Below are positions 5,832 to 14,030 of a stretch of DNA of 14,559 bases, one piece after another. Location of the stretch: assembly GCA_052387115.1 (NCBI GenBank), contig JBQTJM010000338.1, forward strand, positions 1 through 14,559. The letters run 5' to 3'. Each line of letters starts with the position of its first letter. Position 1 is the first letter of the stretch. The DNA is from JACCXJ01 sp052387115. GTDB taxonomy: Bacteria > Pseudomonadota > Gammaproteobacteria > JACCXJ01. Below the pieces are notes generated by a model, which was not told where the DNA came from, ran no database searches, and saw only the letters and a program-made list of their open reading frames with translations. The position numbers were made by a program, and so were the translations under genes.

Positions 5832-6989
5832 ATGCAGCCTTCGGACTTCAGCCCCGCTACCCACGGTCGGGTTGTCAAGATGCACACGAGCTTTTGGGCC
5901 TATGTGCCGAATCCACTCCCCCCACCGCTGGAGTCGACCTGGCAGCTCGCGGGACTGGCGGCCGAAGCGCATCGTCAGCTGGGCGAGTTGGCGGGTCTGG
6001 CCCGCACCTTGCCGAACCCGCACCTATTGATACGCCCGTTCGTCCGGCGCGAGGCGGTCCTGTCGAGCCGGATCGAGGGTACCCAGGCTTCGCTGTCCGA
6101 TCTATTCTTCTTCGAGGCGGCATCCGCACCGGCGCAGGCGGTAGGGGACGTGCTGGAGGTGGCGAACTACGTCAAGGCCCTCGAATACGGGTTGGCCCGG
6201 CTGGCCGATCTGCCCGTAAGCCTGCGGCTTCTGCGCGAGATGCACGAGCGCTTGATGACCGGCGTGCGCGGGCGCCATCTCACGCCGGGCGAATTCCGCC
6301 GCTCGCAAAACTGGATCGGCCCGCCCGGCTGCACCCTGGCCGAGGCGACCTACGTACCCCCACCGGCCGATCAGATGGACGCAACGCTTGCCGACCTCGA
6401 GCGTTACGTACATACCCGCTCGGATCTACCGCCGCTCGTGCGACTGGCGTTGATCCATTACCAATTCGAGGCCATCCACCCGTTCCTCGACGGTAACGGG
6501 CGCATCGGGCGGCTGTTGATCACCCTCTTGCTGTGCGCCTGGGGACTGATGCCGCAGCCCGTGCTCTATCTGAGCGCCTTCTTCGAGCGGCATCGGTCCG
6601 AATACTACGATCGACTCTTGGCCGTCAGTCGGTGCGCCGAATGGGACGTCTGGATCGAGTACTTCCTCGCCGGGGTTAGTGGCCAAGCGCAGGACGCCAG
6701 GGATCGATCCAGGCGCCTCCTAGATCTGCGCGAAACCTACCGCGATCGCTTGCAGTCGGCACGCGCCTCGGCGCTTCTCTTGCGACTCGTCGACGAGCTG
6801 TTTGCCGCCCCTGCGATCACCATCCCCCGGGCGGCGGCCGTGCTTGACGTGACGCACCGTGCCGCACAGCAGAACGTCGACAAGCTGGTCGGTGCCGGTG
6901 TGCTTCACGAGGCCAGTGGCCGTCGCCGCAACCGGATCTTCGTGGCGGGCGAGATCGTTGCCACCCTGGAGCAGGTCTCCACGCAATAA
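5832..6989 (+). CDS. Fic family protein, class II, with winged-helix C-terminus
   Basis: A 385-residue protein of the usual length for class II Fic AMP-transferases, which transfer AMP from ATP onto hydroxyl side chains of target proteins. The N-terminal Fic_N-like part carries the inhibitory motif SxxxEG at Ser78-Glu82-Gly83 (in VLSSRIEGT), whose Glu blocks the ATP site until released. The active-site motif HPFLDGNGRIGR spans residues 216-227, with His216 as catalytic base and Arg227 for phosphate binding; all key residues are present. A flap region lies near residues 150-175 (RSQNWIGPPGC). The last 85 or so residues form a winged helix (ITIPRAAAVLDVTHRAAQQNVDKLVGAG is the recognition region). 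The ATG follows the operator array; the ribosome binding site is not obvious. It ends 26 nt before rlmKL on the same strand. The target is unknown. Confidence 0.92.
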   Translation: MQPSDFSPATHGRVVKMHTSFWAYVPNPLPPPLESTWQLAGLAAEAHRQLGELAGLARTLPNPHLLIRPFVRREAVLSSRIEGTQASLSDLFFFEAASAPAQAVGDVLEVANYVKALEYGLARLADLPVSLRLLREMHERLMTGVRGRHLTPGEFRRSQNWIGPPGCTLAEATYVPPPADQMDATLADLERYVHTRSDLPPLVRLALIHYQFEAIHPFLDGNGRIGRLLITLLLCAWGLMPQPVLYLSAFFERHRSEYYDRLLAVSRCAEWDVWIEYFLAGVSGQAQDARDRSRRLLDLRETYRDRLQSARASALLLRLVDELFAAPAITIPRAAAVLDVTHRAAQQNVDKLVGAGVLHEASGRRRNRIFVAGEIVATLEQVSTQ

Positions 6990-7015
6990 CGCGGCCTCGG
7001 CTCTGAATTTAGCGA

Positions 7016-9307
7016 ATGCCCGCCTCATCGCTCTTCGCCACCACGCCCAAGGGCATGGAACGCTTGCTCGCGCGCGAGCTCCGCGCGCTCGGGGCGCTCC
7101 GGGTGCGTCCGGGGCGGGCCGGGGCGTACTTCGAGGGCGGGCTCGCCGTAGCCTCCCGCGCGTGCCTCTGGTCCCGGCTCGCGAGCCGTGTCCTGTGGCC
7201 CCTCGCGCGTTTCCCGGCGCCCTCGCCCGAGACGCTGTATGAAGGGGTGCGGGCCATCCACTGGGACGAGCACTTGGCGCCGGCGGGGACCCTGGCGGTG
7301 AGGTTCGAGGCGGTCGATTCGGCGATCACCCACTCCCAGTTCGGGGCGCTCAAGGTCAAGGACGCCATCGTGGACCAGCTCCGCGAACGGCACGGCCAGC
7401 GCCCCTCGATCGATCGCGAGCGCCCGGACGTGCGCGTCCATGTGTATCTGCACCGCGATCAGGCGAGCCTCGGCATCGATCTCTCCGGCGAGGCCTTGCA
7501 CCGCCGCGGTTACCGGCAGGAGGGCGGCCCGGCCCCGCTCAAGGAGAACCTGGCCGCGGCTCTCCTGGTGTGCGCCGGCTGGCCCGCGCTCGCCGCATCG
7601 GGCGCGCCGTTCGAGGATCCTTTGTGTGGGTCCGGGACCCTGCCTATCGAGGCGGCGCTCATGGCCTTCGACATCGCGCCGGGTCTCCTGCGCCCATATT
7701 TCGGTTTCCTCGGATGGCGCGGGCACCACCCGATCCTATGGGCCGAGTTGCTGGAAGAGGCACGCGCCCGTCGCGTAGCGGGGCTGCGGGACAATGTTAT
7801 CGCCGGCTCCGACAGCGATCCGATGGCCGTGCAGATGGCGCGCAGTCACGTGGTACGCGCGCGCCTCGCGGAGAAGATCCGCATCGAGCGATGCGCACTC
7901 GCAGATCTGCAACCGCAGGCGGGCCGACCAGGGCTGGTGGTCGCCAACCCGCCGTATGGCGAGCGCCTCGGGCGGGACCCCGATCTGCCGCGCCTGTATG
8001 CGACCTTGGGCGACGCGCTCAAGCGCGCCTTTCCGGGCTGGCGGGCGGCCGTCTTCACGGCCAACCTTGGGCTCGCCCACCGCCTGCGCGTCGTGCCCGA
8101 GCGCACGCCTGTGTTCTACAACGGCGCGCTGCGTTGCCGGCTCTACTGCTTCGATGTAGCGTCCTCGCCGCGGGCGGTGTCTCCGCAAAGCTCCGTCGCG
8201 GCTCCACCGGAAGCCGCGACCGTGGTGGGCGGGACGCTGTCCTCTCGCGACCCCGTCGAGAAGGACGCCGGCAGTCAATCAAAGCTCGGCCCGATAGTGG
8301 CCCAGGCCGCTACGCGGCCCGAACCAATCGGAGTCGCCGTCGGAGCCGAAATGTTCGCCAACCGGCTGGCCAAGAACATGAAGTCGCTGGCGCGCTGGGC
8401 CAGGCGCGCGGGGGTCGATTGCTATCGGATCTACGACGCCGATCTACCGGAATTCAACCTGGCCATCGATCTCTATCAGGGCGAAGGGCGCTATGTCTAC
8501 GTACAGGAGTACGAGGCCCCGCCCCACATCGACGCGGCGCGCGCGGCGAGTCGGCTAGAAGCCGCGCTGGCAGTGATCACCAGGCTCTGCGAGATACCCG
8601 AGGCACACGTGTTTGTCAGACAGCGCCGCCGCCAACGGGGCGTGGGGCAATACGAGAAGCTCGCCGCCGGTGGGGCGTTGCACGAGGTCCGGGAGAACGG
8701 CTGCCGCTTTCTCGTGAACCTCACCGATTACCTCGACACCGGCTTGTTCCTGGACCACCGCCCGACCCGGGCACTGATCGGTGCGCTGGCCCGCGGGCGG
8801 AGATTCCTGAACCTCTTCGGTTATACCGGCACGGCGACGGTCTACGCCGCGCTCGGCGGGGCCTCGAGCACCACGACCGTGGATCTGTCCCGCACCTATC
8901 TGGACTGGGCGCGCCACAACCTCGATCTCAATGACATCACCGGGCCGGCACACGCCCTGGTACAGGCCGACTGTCTCGCCTGGCTAGAGGAAACGACGCG
9001 CACTTTGCCTGCGGACGAGCGCTACGGTTTGATCTTCACCGATCCGCCGACGTTCTCGAACTCCAAGCGCATGCCCGAGACCTTCGATGTGGAGCGCGAT
9101 CACTTCGCGCTGCTCCGCGCCGCCGTTCGCCTGCTCGCACCGGACGGGGTGATGATCTTCTCCACCAACCGCCGCCACATGAAGCTCGACGAGCCGGCCA
9201 TCGCAGCGCTCGGTCTCCGCATCGAGGACCTGACGCACGCGACCATTCCCCCAGACTTCGCCCGCAACCCGCGCGTGCACCGCTGCTGGCGGCTGTCACG
9301 AGGCTGA
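7016..9307 (+). CDS. rlmKL: Bifunctional 23S rRNA methyltransferase RlmKL (m2G2445 and m7G2069)
   Basis: In the cytoplasm this enzyme methylates G2445 (N2, RlmL half) and G2069 (N7, RlmK half) of 23S rRNA using S-adenosylmethionine. Residues 1-170 hold a ferredoxin-like and THUMP RNA-binding region (SLGIDLSGEALHRRGYR). The RlmL Rossmann domain shows DPLCGSGTLPIEAALMA near 200 and the catalytic NPPYGERLG at 311-319. The RlmK half shows YLDTGLFLDHRP near 575-586, the SAM loop NLFGYTGTATVYAALGG at about 599, and DPPTFSNSKRM at 676. At 763 residues it is about 60 longer than the 702-residue E. coli protein; the extra length is mostly a low-complexity linker at about 380-440 (Ser/Pro/Ala rich) between the halves. 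The ATG at 7016 has only a weak ribosome binding site. It is intact. Confidence 0.96.
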   Translation: MPASSLFATTPKGMERLLARELRALGALRVRPGRAGAYFEGGLAVASRACLWSRLASRVLWPLARFPAPSPETLYEGVRAIHWDEHLAPAGTLAVRFEAVDSAITHSQFGALKVKDAIVDQLRERHGQRPSIDRERPDVRVHVYLHRDQASLGIDLSGEALHRRGYRQEGGPAPLKENLAAALLVCAGWPALAASGAPFEDPLCGSGTLPIEAALMAFDIAPGLLRPYFGFLGWRGHHPILWAELLEEARARRVAGLRDNVIAGSDSDPMAVQMARSHVVRARLAEKIRIERCALADLQPQAGRPGLVVANPPYGERLGRDPDLPRLYATLGDALKRAFPGWRAAVFTANLGLAHRLRVVPERTPVFYNGALRCRLYCFDVASSPRAVSPQSSVAAPPEAATVVGGTLSSRDPVEKDAGSQSKLGPIVAQAATRPEPIGVAVGAEMFANRLAKNMKSLARWARRAGVDCYRIYDADLPEFNLAIDLYQGEGRYVYVQEYEAPPHIDAARAASRLEAALAVITRLCEIPEAHVFVRQRRRQRGVGQYEKLAAGGALHEVRENGCRFLVNLTDYLDTGLFLDHRPTRALIGALARGRRFLNLFGYTGTATVYAALGGASSTTTVDLSRTYLDWARHNLDLNDITGPAHALVQADCLAWLEETTRTLPADERYGLIFTDPPTFSNSKRMPETFDVERDHFALLRAAVRLLAPDGVMIFSTNRRHMKLDEPAIAALGLRIEDLTHATIPPDFARNPRVHRCWRLSRG

Positions 9308-9544
9308 GCGTATGGTCTGTGGCCCGGAAAAATGTGAAGAGGTCACTGTATGCCGACCGCCTGGGTAACATCGAGCTAACTGTGCCCTTGGTTACTCTCG
9401 ACGCTGGCAATTCGGAAGCGCATGAGACAGGGGCCAGGGTAGGCCAGGGTCGATTGATTACGCGACACTGAGAACCGTGAGCTTGGCCCTTAGGCTCTCC
9501 AAGGTCGTATAGGCGGCTGTTGAAGGCGTACCGGAGAACCTGTA

Positions 9545-12500
9545 ATGGGAGCATCCAACATCCTGCGAATCTTCGTTTCGTCCCCAAGAGATGTAGGCGA
9601 AGAGCGCGTTCTAGCGGAGCGCGTCATCAAGCGTTTACAGAGTGAATTTGCCGATCGCGTGACGTTTGAACCAATCTTTTGGGAGGAACTGGGCTATCTC
9701 GCAACAGCGGATTTTCAACAGCAGATCCCGCAGTCTTCGAAAGCAGACATCGTCGTTTTCATCCTTTGGTCGCGGTTGGGAACCCCTCTATCTACGGAGA
9801 AACACAGGCGCCCTGACGGAAGCACCTATGCTTCGGGTACCGAATACGAATTTGAGGATGCCTTGAACGGACATCGGGAGAAAGGCGTCCCCGACATCCT
9901 TGTATATCGGAAGACAGCAGAGCCTGTCATGTCAATAAAGAATAAGGAAAAGGTGCTGGAGCGGCTAGCTCAGCAAGAGGCCGTTGGAGCGTTCATGAAT
10001 AGATGGTTCCGCGGTGCTGACGGCTCGTTCATCGCTGCGTTTAATGAATTCGCCTCGCTAGCGCAGTTCGAGGAGCGCCTGGAAGTCCATTTACGAGAAC
10101 GGATAGCACTGCGTTTCCCGTCCAGTGCCATCGACGCAGAGGCACCACCACGGCAGCCTCCGTGGCAAAAGGGATCCCCGTTTCGTGGCCTGGAGATCTT
10201 TGATTTCGAGCATGCCCCAGTCTTCTTCGGGCGTACCCAGGCCGTAGGCGAGCTGCTGAATGTATTGCGGAAGCAGTCCGCCGAGGGACGTGCCTTTGTG
10301 TTGGTGCTCGGCGGAAGTGGGGTCGGCAAGTCCTCTCTGGTGCGCGCGGGTGTTCTGCCGATCCTTACCCAGAAGAGTGTGATCGAAGGCGTTGACTTAT
10401 GGCGGCGTGCGGTTCTACGGCCGAGCAACTCCTCGGGCAGTCTGTTCGACAGTTTGGCCGCGGTACTGGTACAGGAGGAGGCGTTACCGGAGGTCCTATC
10501 TGGCACGACCCCCGTGGAGCTGGCGCAATTGCTTTGTGATACACCCAAGGCCGTCGTGCCCTTGATCAGAACCGCGCTATCCCGGGGCGCAGACGACCTC
10601 CAAAGGGCGGAACAGTTGGCCCAGCGGCCTTTGGCGCGCCTGGCGCTGGTGATCGATCAACTCGAAGAGATCTTCACTTTGGACCGCGTGACCCCTGATG
10701 AGCGCATTGGTTTCATGCGAGCGATCGATGCACTTGCACGCGACGGCGCCGTCTGGGTCATTGCCACTCTACGTAGCGACTTTTACCACCGTTGCGCAGA
10801 GCTCCCGCAGCTCGGGGATCTGAAGGGAGGCGCCGGCCAGTATGATTTGCGGCCTGCCGCACCGGCCGAGATCAGCCAGATGCTCCGCCAGCCGGCGTTC
10901 GCTGCCGGCCTGCACTTTGAAACGAACCCCGAAACGGGTGAGTCGTTGGACGACGTGTTGCGAGCAGCAGCTGCACGCGATCCCAACGCGCTACCGCTAT
11001 TGGAATACGCACTGGAAGAACTCTTCAAACAACGTCGCGGTAACGTGCTCGCGTTCGCCGCTTACCGGGATCTCGGGGGCCTTGAAGGTGCCATAGCGAA
11101 CCGGGCCAACGCCGTCTTGGAGAGCTTGGATCCCGTCGTGAAAGCTTCCATGCCATCCGTGCTGCGTGCACTCGTGACTCTCGGGACGGACACCGAGGCG
11201 AAACCTGTGGCGCGGCGCGTCCTACGCGATTTACTCGCGAATACAGAGGGGCGCAAGCTGTTGGTAGACACATTCATCCAAGAGCGCCTGTTTGTAGCCG
11301 ACACCACGAACGATGGGCAGGCGGTGGTAGGGCTAGCGCACGAAGCGTTGTTTGATCACTGGCTCACGTTGAAGGACTTGGTAGAACAGGATCGGGAGTT
11401 TCTGCGCATACGCGCGCGGGTCTCGGATTCTGCTACGCACTGGAGAGCCCACGGAAAGACGCCGGACCTGTTGCTGCCACGGGGGAAACGACTGGCGGAA
11501 GCCGAGACGGTCCTCGTTCCCCGGCCAGAGGACTTGGATGGCGATACGCGGGAGTATGTCAAGGCATCCGTCAATCATGCAACGCGCGCCCGTCGCAGAA
11601 CAATGGCCTTAGTAGCGATCGTCGCTTTGGTCATTACCGCGTTTGGGGGATTCAGTTATGTTCAATGGGGAATAGCAGAACGACAGAGAAACGTTGCAGA
11701 GGAACGGCGCGCCCAGGTTGAGCAGCTGCGGGGGCTCGCCATGGAAGTGATTGGCAAGATCGGTTGGATTCCCGCCGACTCCAGCAACCAAATGCTTCTC
11801 ATAAGGCTTTACGCGCAGACTACGCAATTTCTCAAGATGCTCATCGCCGAAGGGGACGTTCAGCCAGAGACACAAATTACATTGGCAAACTATTCCAAGA
11901 GGCTTGGAGATATCTACCGTTCGATGGGGGACGTGAAGCAGGCCGCGGATTATTACCGCAGGTCAACCGCTATTTGCGAGAAGGTTGCCGCCCAGGACCC
12001 GGATACTCTTCATGGCGTATGTTCCCAAAGCTATGAGAAACTGGGCGACATCCTCCAGGGCCAGGGAGACTTGGCGGGCGCACGGAAGGCCTATGATGTG
12101 GCTAAATCCGTGGCCATCCCCGCGCCCCCGCCTGCGCCAGTGCTGGCGGAGGAGCCGCCACCCGCCGCCGATATGAGCAACACCGACTCGCAGCACGACG
12201 CCGAGATTCGCGGGGAAGTGACCGACCTTTCGACCCCCGGCGGGTTGGCACGTGCGCAGGCTATCGTGGAGGATGGGTTGGCTATGTACCAGCGCTCCGT
12301 GGCGCAGGATCCGAGCGATCTGGGATCGCAGCATGGCCTCGCGGTCACTTACAACGACCTCGGTGATCTTCTTCAACTCCGAGGGAAGCTGGAGGAGGCG
12401 CTGGCAGCGTATGAGCAATCCCTAGCCATTGGCGAGCGCTTGGCTGCTCAGGACCCGAGCGATTCCACGTGGAAAGTATTCCTTGCTGATACTCACGACG

Positions 12501-12802
12501 GCCTCGCCTTCCTTCATCTTTTCGCGCGCCGACCGACGGAGGCCATCATCTCCGCCCGACGCGGACTGGAGATCGATCCCTCCCAGATCTGGATCTACAC
12601 CAACCTGGCCCACGGCTACCTCTTCACCGGGAGGCTCAATGAAGCAAAGCGCATTTATCTCACATACAAGGACGAGATGACGCCGAGCGGCCGCCGCTTC
12701 GCCGAGGAGGTCTTGGAGGACTTCAAAAAGCTGCGGGCGGCGCGGATCACGCATCCGGCCATGCCGGAGATCGAGAAGCTCCTGGGCGCCGTTGCGAAGT
12801 GA
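9545..12802 (+). CDS. DUF4062-like / nSTAND1 NTPase / transmembrane / TPR protein, predicted defence sensor
   Basis: A 1085-residue protein; the ATG follows GGAG with an 8-nt spacer. Residues 1-190 form a DUF4062-like domain (TIR-related fold): LRIFVSSPRDVGEER at the start, ADIVVFILWSRLGTPL in the middle, and GTEYEFEDAL. A STAND NTPase of the nSTAND1 type follows from about 210: PFRGLEIFDFEHAPVFFGR, Walker A GGSGVGKSS at about 256-264, Walker B LALVIDQLEE with Asp371, sensor-like ATLRSDFYHR at 407, and the winged-helix signature GLAHEALFDHW at 596. A single transmembrane helix (MALVAIVALVITAFGGF) lies near 687-708, then a short coiled stretch and two TPR blocks split by a proline-rich linker near 857-880. 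TPRs would sense a trigger, the NTPase would oligomerise, and the DUF4062 part would act or recruit. This layout matches antiviral STAND proteins in general, but the membrane helix is unusual. A TrkA-N gene follows 20 nt later. The trigger and effector chemistry are unknown. Confidence 0.85.
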   Translation: MGASNILRIFVSSPRDVGEERVLAERVIKRLQSEFADRVTFEPIFWEELGYLATADFQQQIPQSSKADIVVFILWSRLGTPLSTEKHRRPDGSTYASGTEYEFEDALNGHREKGVPDILVYRKTAEPVMSIKNKEKVLERLAQQEAVGAFMNRWFRGADGSFIAAFNEFASLAQFEERLEVHLRERIALRFPSSAIDAEAPPRQPPWQKGSPFRGLEIFDFEHAPVFFGRTQAVGELLNVLRKQSAEGRAFVLVLGGSGVGKSSLVRAGVLPILTQKSVIEGVDLWRRAVLRPSNSSGSLFDSLAAVLVQEEALPEVLSGTTPVELAQLLCDTPKAVVPLIRTALSRGADDLQRAEQLAQRPLARLALVIDQLEEIFTLDRVTPDERIGFMRAIDALARDGAVWVIATLRSDFYHRCAELPQLGDLKGGAGQYDLRPAAPAEISQMLRQPAFAAGLHFETNPETGESLDDVLRAAAARDPNALPLLEYALEELFKQRRGNVLAFAAYRDLGGLEGAIANRANAVLESLDPVVKASMPSVLRALVTLGTDTEAKPVARRVLRDLLANTEGRKLLVDTFIQERLFVADTTNDGQAVVGLAHEALFDHWLTLKDLVEQDREFLRIRARVSDSATHWRAHGKTPDLLLPRGKRLAEAETVLVPRPEDLDGDTREYVKASVNHATRARRRTMALVAIVALVITAFGGFSYVQWGIAERQRNVAEERRAQVEQLRGLAMEVIGKIGWIPADSSNQMLLIRLYAQTTQFLKMLIAEGDVQPETQITLANYSKRLGDIYRSMGDVKQAADYYRRSTAICEKVAAQDPDTLHGVCSQSYEKLGDILQGQGDLAGARKAYDVAKSVAIPAPPPAPVLAEEPPPAADMSNTDSQHDAEIRGEVTDLSTPGGLARAQAIVEDGLAMYQRSVAQDPSDLGSQHGLAVTYNDLGDLLQLRGKLEEALAAYEQSLAIGERLAAQDPSDSTWKVFLADTHDGLAFLHLFARRPTEAIISARRGLEIDPSQIWIYTNLAHGYLFTGRLNEAKRIYLTYKDEMTPSGRRFAEEVLEDFKKLRAARITHPAMPEIEKLLGAVAK

Positions 12803-12822
12803 GCTTCGCCTCGGGAGGTTGG

Positions 12823-13209
12823 ATGAGCCATGACCCCCGCGGCGTCGTGCCGATCGGCCGCGGCCAGAGAGCGATCGACCGAGTAGAGTGGGGCGCCATC
12901 CTTGTCTGCGCGGCGTTAGCGGTATCGTTCGGACTGTTACGGCTATTGGCTTCTCTGCGGCATCAAGTTCCCTGACGCGTTCTACCGGACCCTTTTGTTG
13001 TTCGCCCTGGAGGGGGAGAACGCAACGGGCAATGGCACCGATCGGGTAGAGATCCAAGTGGCGCCTTCTTCGGAGCGCTTGCCACAATCCTGGCGGTGGT
13101 CAAGGTCGTCGCCCGCGGCGTCTACGATCGTTTTGTCCTCTTCCGCGTCCGCCGCTCGTCCGGCCACATCGTCATCTGCGGGCTCGGCGCGCTCGGCCAG
13201 CTTGCGCGG
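12823..13209 (+). pseudogene. Membrane plus TrkA-N (RCK) ion-channel-like gene, frameshifted and truncated
   Basis: The ATG at 12823 has GGGAGG (12813-12818) 4 nt upstream and lies 20 nt after the STAND stop, so it was built for co-transcription. The product can be followed through three pieces. Frame 1 gives MSHDPRGVVPIGRG and the first helix WGAILVCAALAVSFGLLR, but runs into a stop at 12973. Frame 2, from about 12944, gives YWLLCGIKFPDAFYRTLLLF and ends IQVA at about 13060. Frame 1 again, from 13063, gives the second helix FFGALATILAVVKVV, the basic YDRFVLFRVRRSS and the NAD-binding start HIVICGLGALGQL. The last motif (V-I-C-G-L-G-x-L-G) is a TrkA-N Rossmann fold. Two compensating one-base shifts separate the pieces. 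The gene is cut at about 13205, where the opposite-strand PIN gene also loses its end. Confidence 0.65.
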
Positions 13210-13504
13210 CGGCCGTTTGCAAGGCGTCCTCGTAATCCGGCATCGGCCAAGCAAGCGCGTTCACCGCATGTGTCCGGGTTGTGGGCGCGATGTCCGCCCA
13301 GGTCAGCAGCCCGCCAATGAACGCCCGCGCCATCTTCGCGGAGGCCTGTCGTTCGATGAGATAGGCCAGCGTCGCCAGCGTGTGCCAGGCCAACCAGCCC
13401 TGATGCTGTCGTCCGCAAGCCATGATAACGGCGGCGGATGCGGGTTCGCCGGAGCGTCGAAAGGCCAGGTCCAACAATACATTGATATCCAGCAGCAGAC
13501 GCAT
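13172..13504 (-). CDS. PIN-domain (VapC-like) ribonuclease toxin, C-terminally truncated
   Basis: The product begins MRLLLDINVLLDLAFRRSG, with the first PIN acids Asp6 and Asp12, then LAYLIERQ with a candidate second acidic site, and reaches PMPDYEDALQTAAAQA with the third acidic region at about residues 89-93. A complete PIN domain would go on through a D-x-(I/V)-x-T-R-N motif and a few more residues. Instead the chain ends with an arginine-rich run (GRARRARR) that is antisense to the TrkA-N fragment. The toxin is thus missing its last strand and acidic residue and is probably inactive. It starts 9 nt after the stop of the RHH antitoxin, the usual order of a VapBC-type operon. The intact part of the sequence ends at about 13205. 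Confidence 0.7.
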   Translation of the reverse strand: MRLLLDINVLLDLAFRRSGEPASAAVIMACGRQHQGWLAWHTLATLAYLIERQASAKMARAFIGGLLTWADIAPTTRTHAVNALAWPMPDYEDALQTAAAQAGRARRARR

Positions 13505-13513
13505 GCTCTGGGA

Positions 13514-13798
13514 TCAGCGCAGATGCCTATTCAGGATGTGCCGCAAGCGCTCATCATCCGGGCCGGCTTCCTCTGGTTCGGAAAGGCAGCCACGCCAGGT
13601 CGCTACCCAAACGGCGGTGGCATCGGCCGCGTTTTCTTCTTGCGCCAGCGCCTGTTCCAACGCGGCACATACCGCGGCGGATTTGGAGATATGCCGGCGC
13701 GTGCTCGCCGCCTCCAGTGCCGCATCGAGCGCGTCGGGGATCTTCACGTGAGGGTGGCCATGACGGTGTGGGCGATACCGAACAAAGGAATCAATCAT
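13514..13798 (-). CDS. Ribbon-helix-helix (CopG-type) antitoxin paired with the PIN toxin
   Basis: The frame gives up to 94 residues. From the HPHVKIPDALDAALEAAS segment on it resembles an RHH antitoxin: VKIPDALDAAL is the DNA-binding strand and first helix, and ISKSAAVCAALEQAL the second. The start is unclear. The ATG at 13798 adds 17 residues (MIDSFVRYRPHRHGHPH) that look non-native. A GTG at 13747 begins VKIPDA directly. An ATG at 13761 would give the typical MATLT start but is out of frame by one base, so a one-base deletion near 13748 is possible. A short frame with a strong ribosome binding site just upstream ends in an ATGA overlap with the 13798 ATG, which would allow coupled translation. 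The RHH protein should bind its own operator and neutralise the toxin. Confidence 0.65.
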   Translation of the reverse strand: MIDSFVRYRPHRHGHPHVKIPDALDAALEAASTRRHISKSAAVCAALEQALAQEENAADATAVWVATWRGCLSEPEEAGPDDERLRHILNRHLR

Positions 13799-13821
13799 AC
13801 CAACGATGCCTGGCGGTTCAT
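13795..13821 (-). CDS. Eight-codon leader frame ahead of the antitoxin, translationally coupled
   Basis: The complement of CCTCCCC (13829-13835), GGGGAGG, lies 7 nt before an ATG at 13819-13821 that encodes MNRQASLV and then stops. The stop TGA overlaps the ATG at 13796-13798 (ATGA). It may be a leader peptide or the true, now frameshifted, start of the antitoxin gene. Confidence 0.25.
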   Translation of the reverse strand: MNRQASLV

Positions 13822-14030
13822 ACCGGCACCTCCCCGCATATCAGGCGAGTCAGATCACGGGCCTAGCGTCCGGTGCATCGAGGCCGACCGGCAGGTCGAA
13901 AGGTGGCCCGCCGGATCCCGGCGACAGCGCATCGGAACCCCTGCCGGAACCGGGTTACCAGCCTACGGACAACCGGGCGTTGCGTCCATAGGACGCCGCC
14001 GGGTCGGTTGGGCCGCGAGACGTGAATAAG

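Noticed and set aside
7570..8934. A 454-residue plus-strand open frame inside rlmKL
   Set aside because: Shadow frame in GC-rich DNA; the rlmKL frame carries all methyltransferase motifs.
9432..9450. Direct repeat GGCCAGGGT at 9432-9440 and 9442-9450
   Set aside because: Only two short copies in an intergenic region with no palindrome or promoter match; too weak to call an operator.
12995..14029. A 344-residue plus-strand open frame
   Set aside because: Only its first 20-25 codons match the damaged channel gene. The rest is Arg/Gly/Pro-rich, antisense to the PIN and RHH genes, which have clear family motifs.
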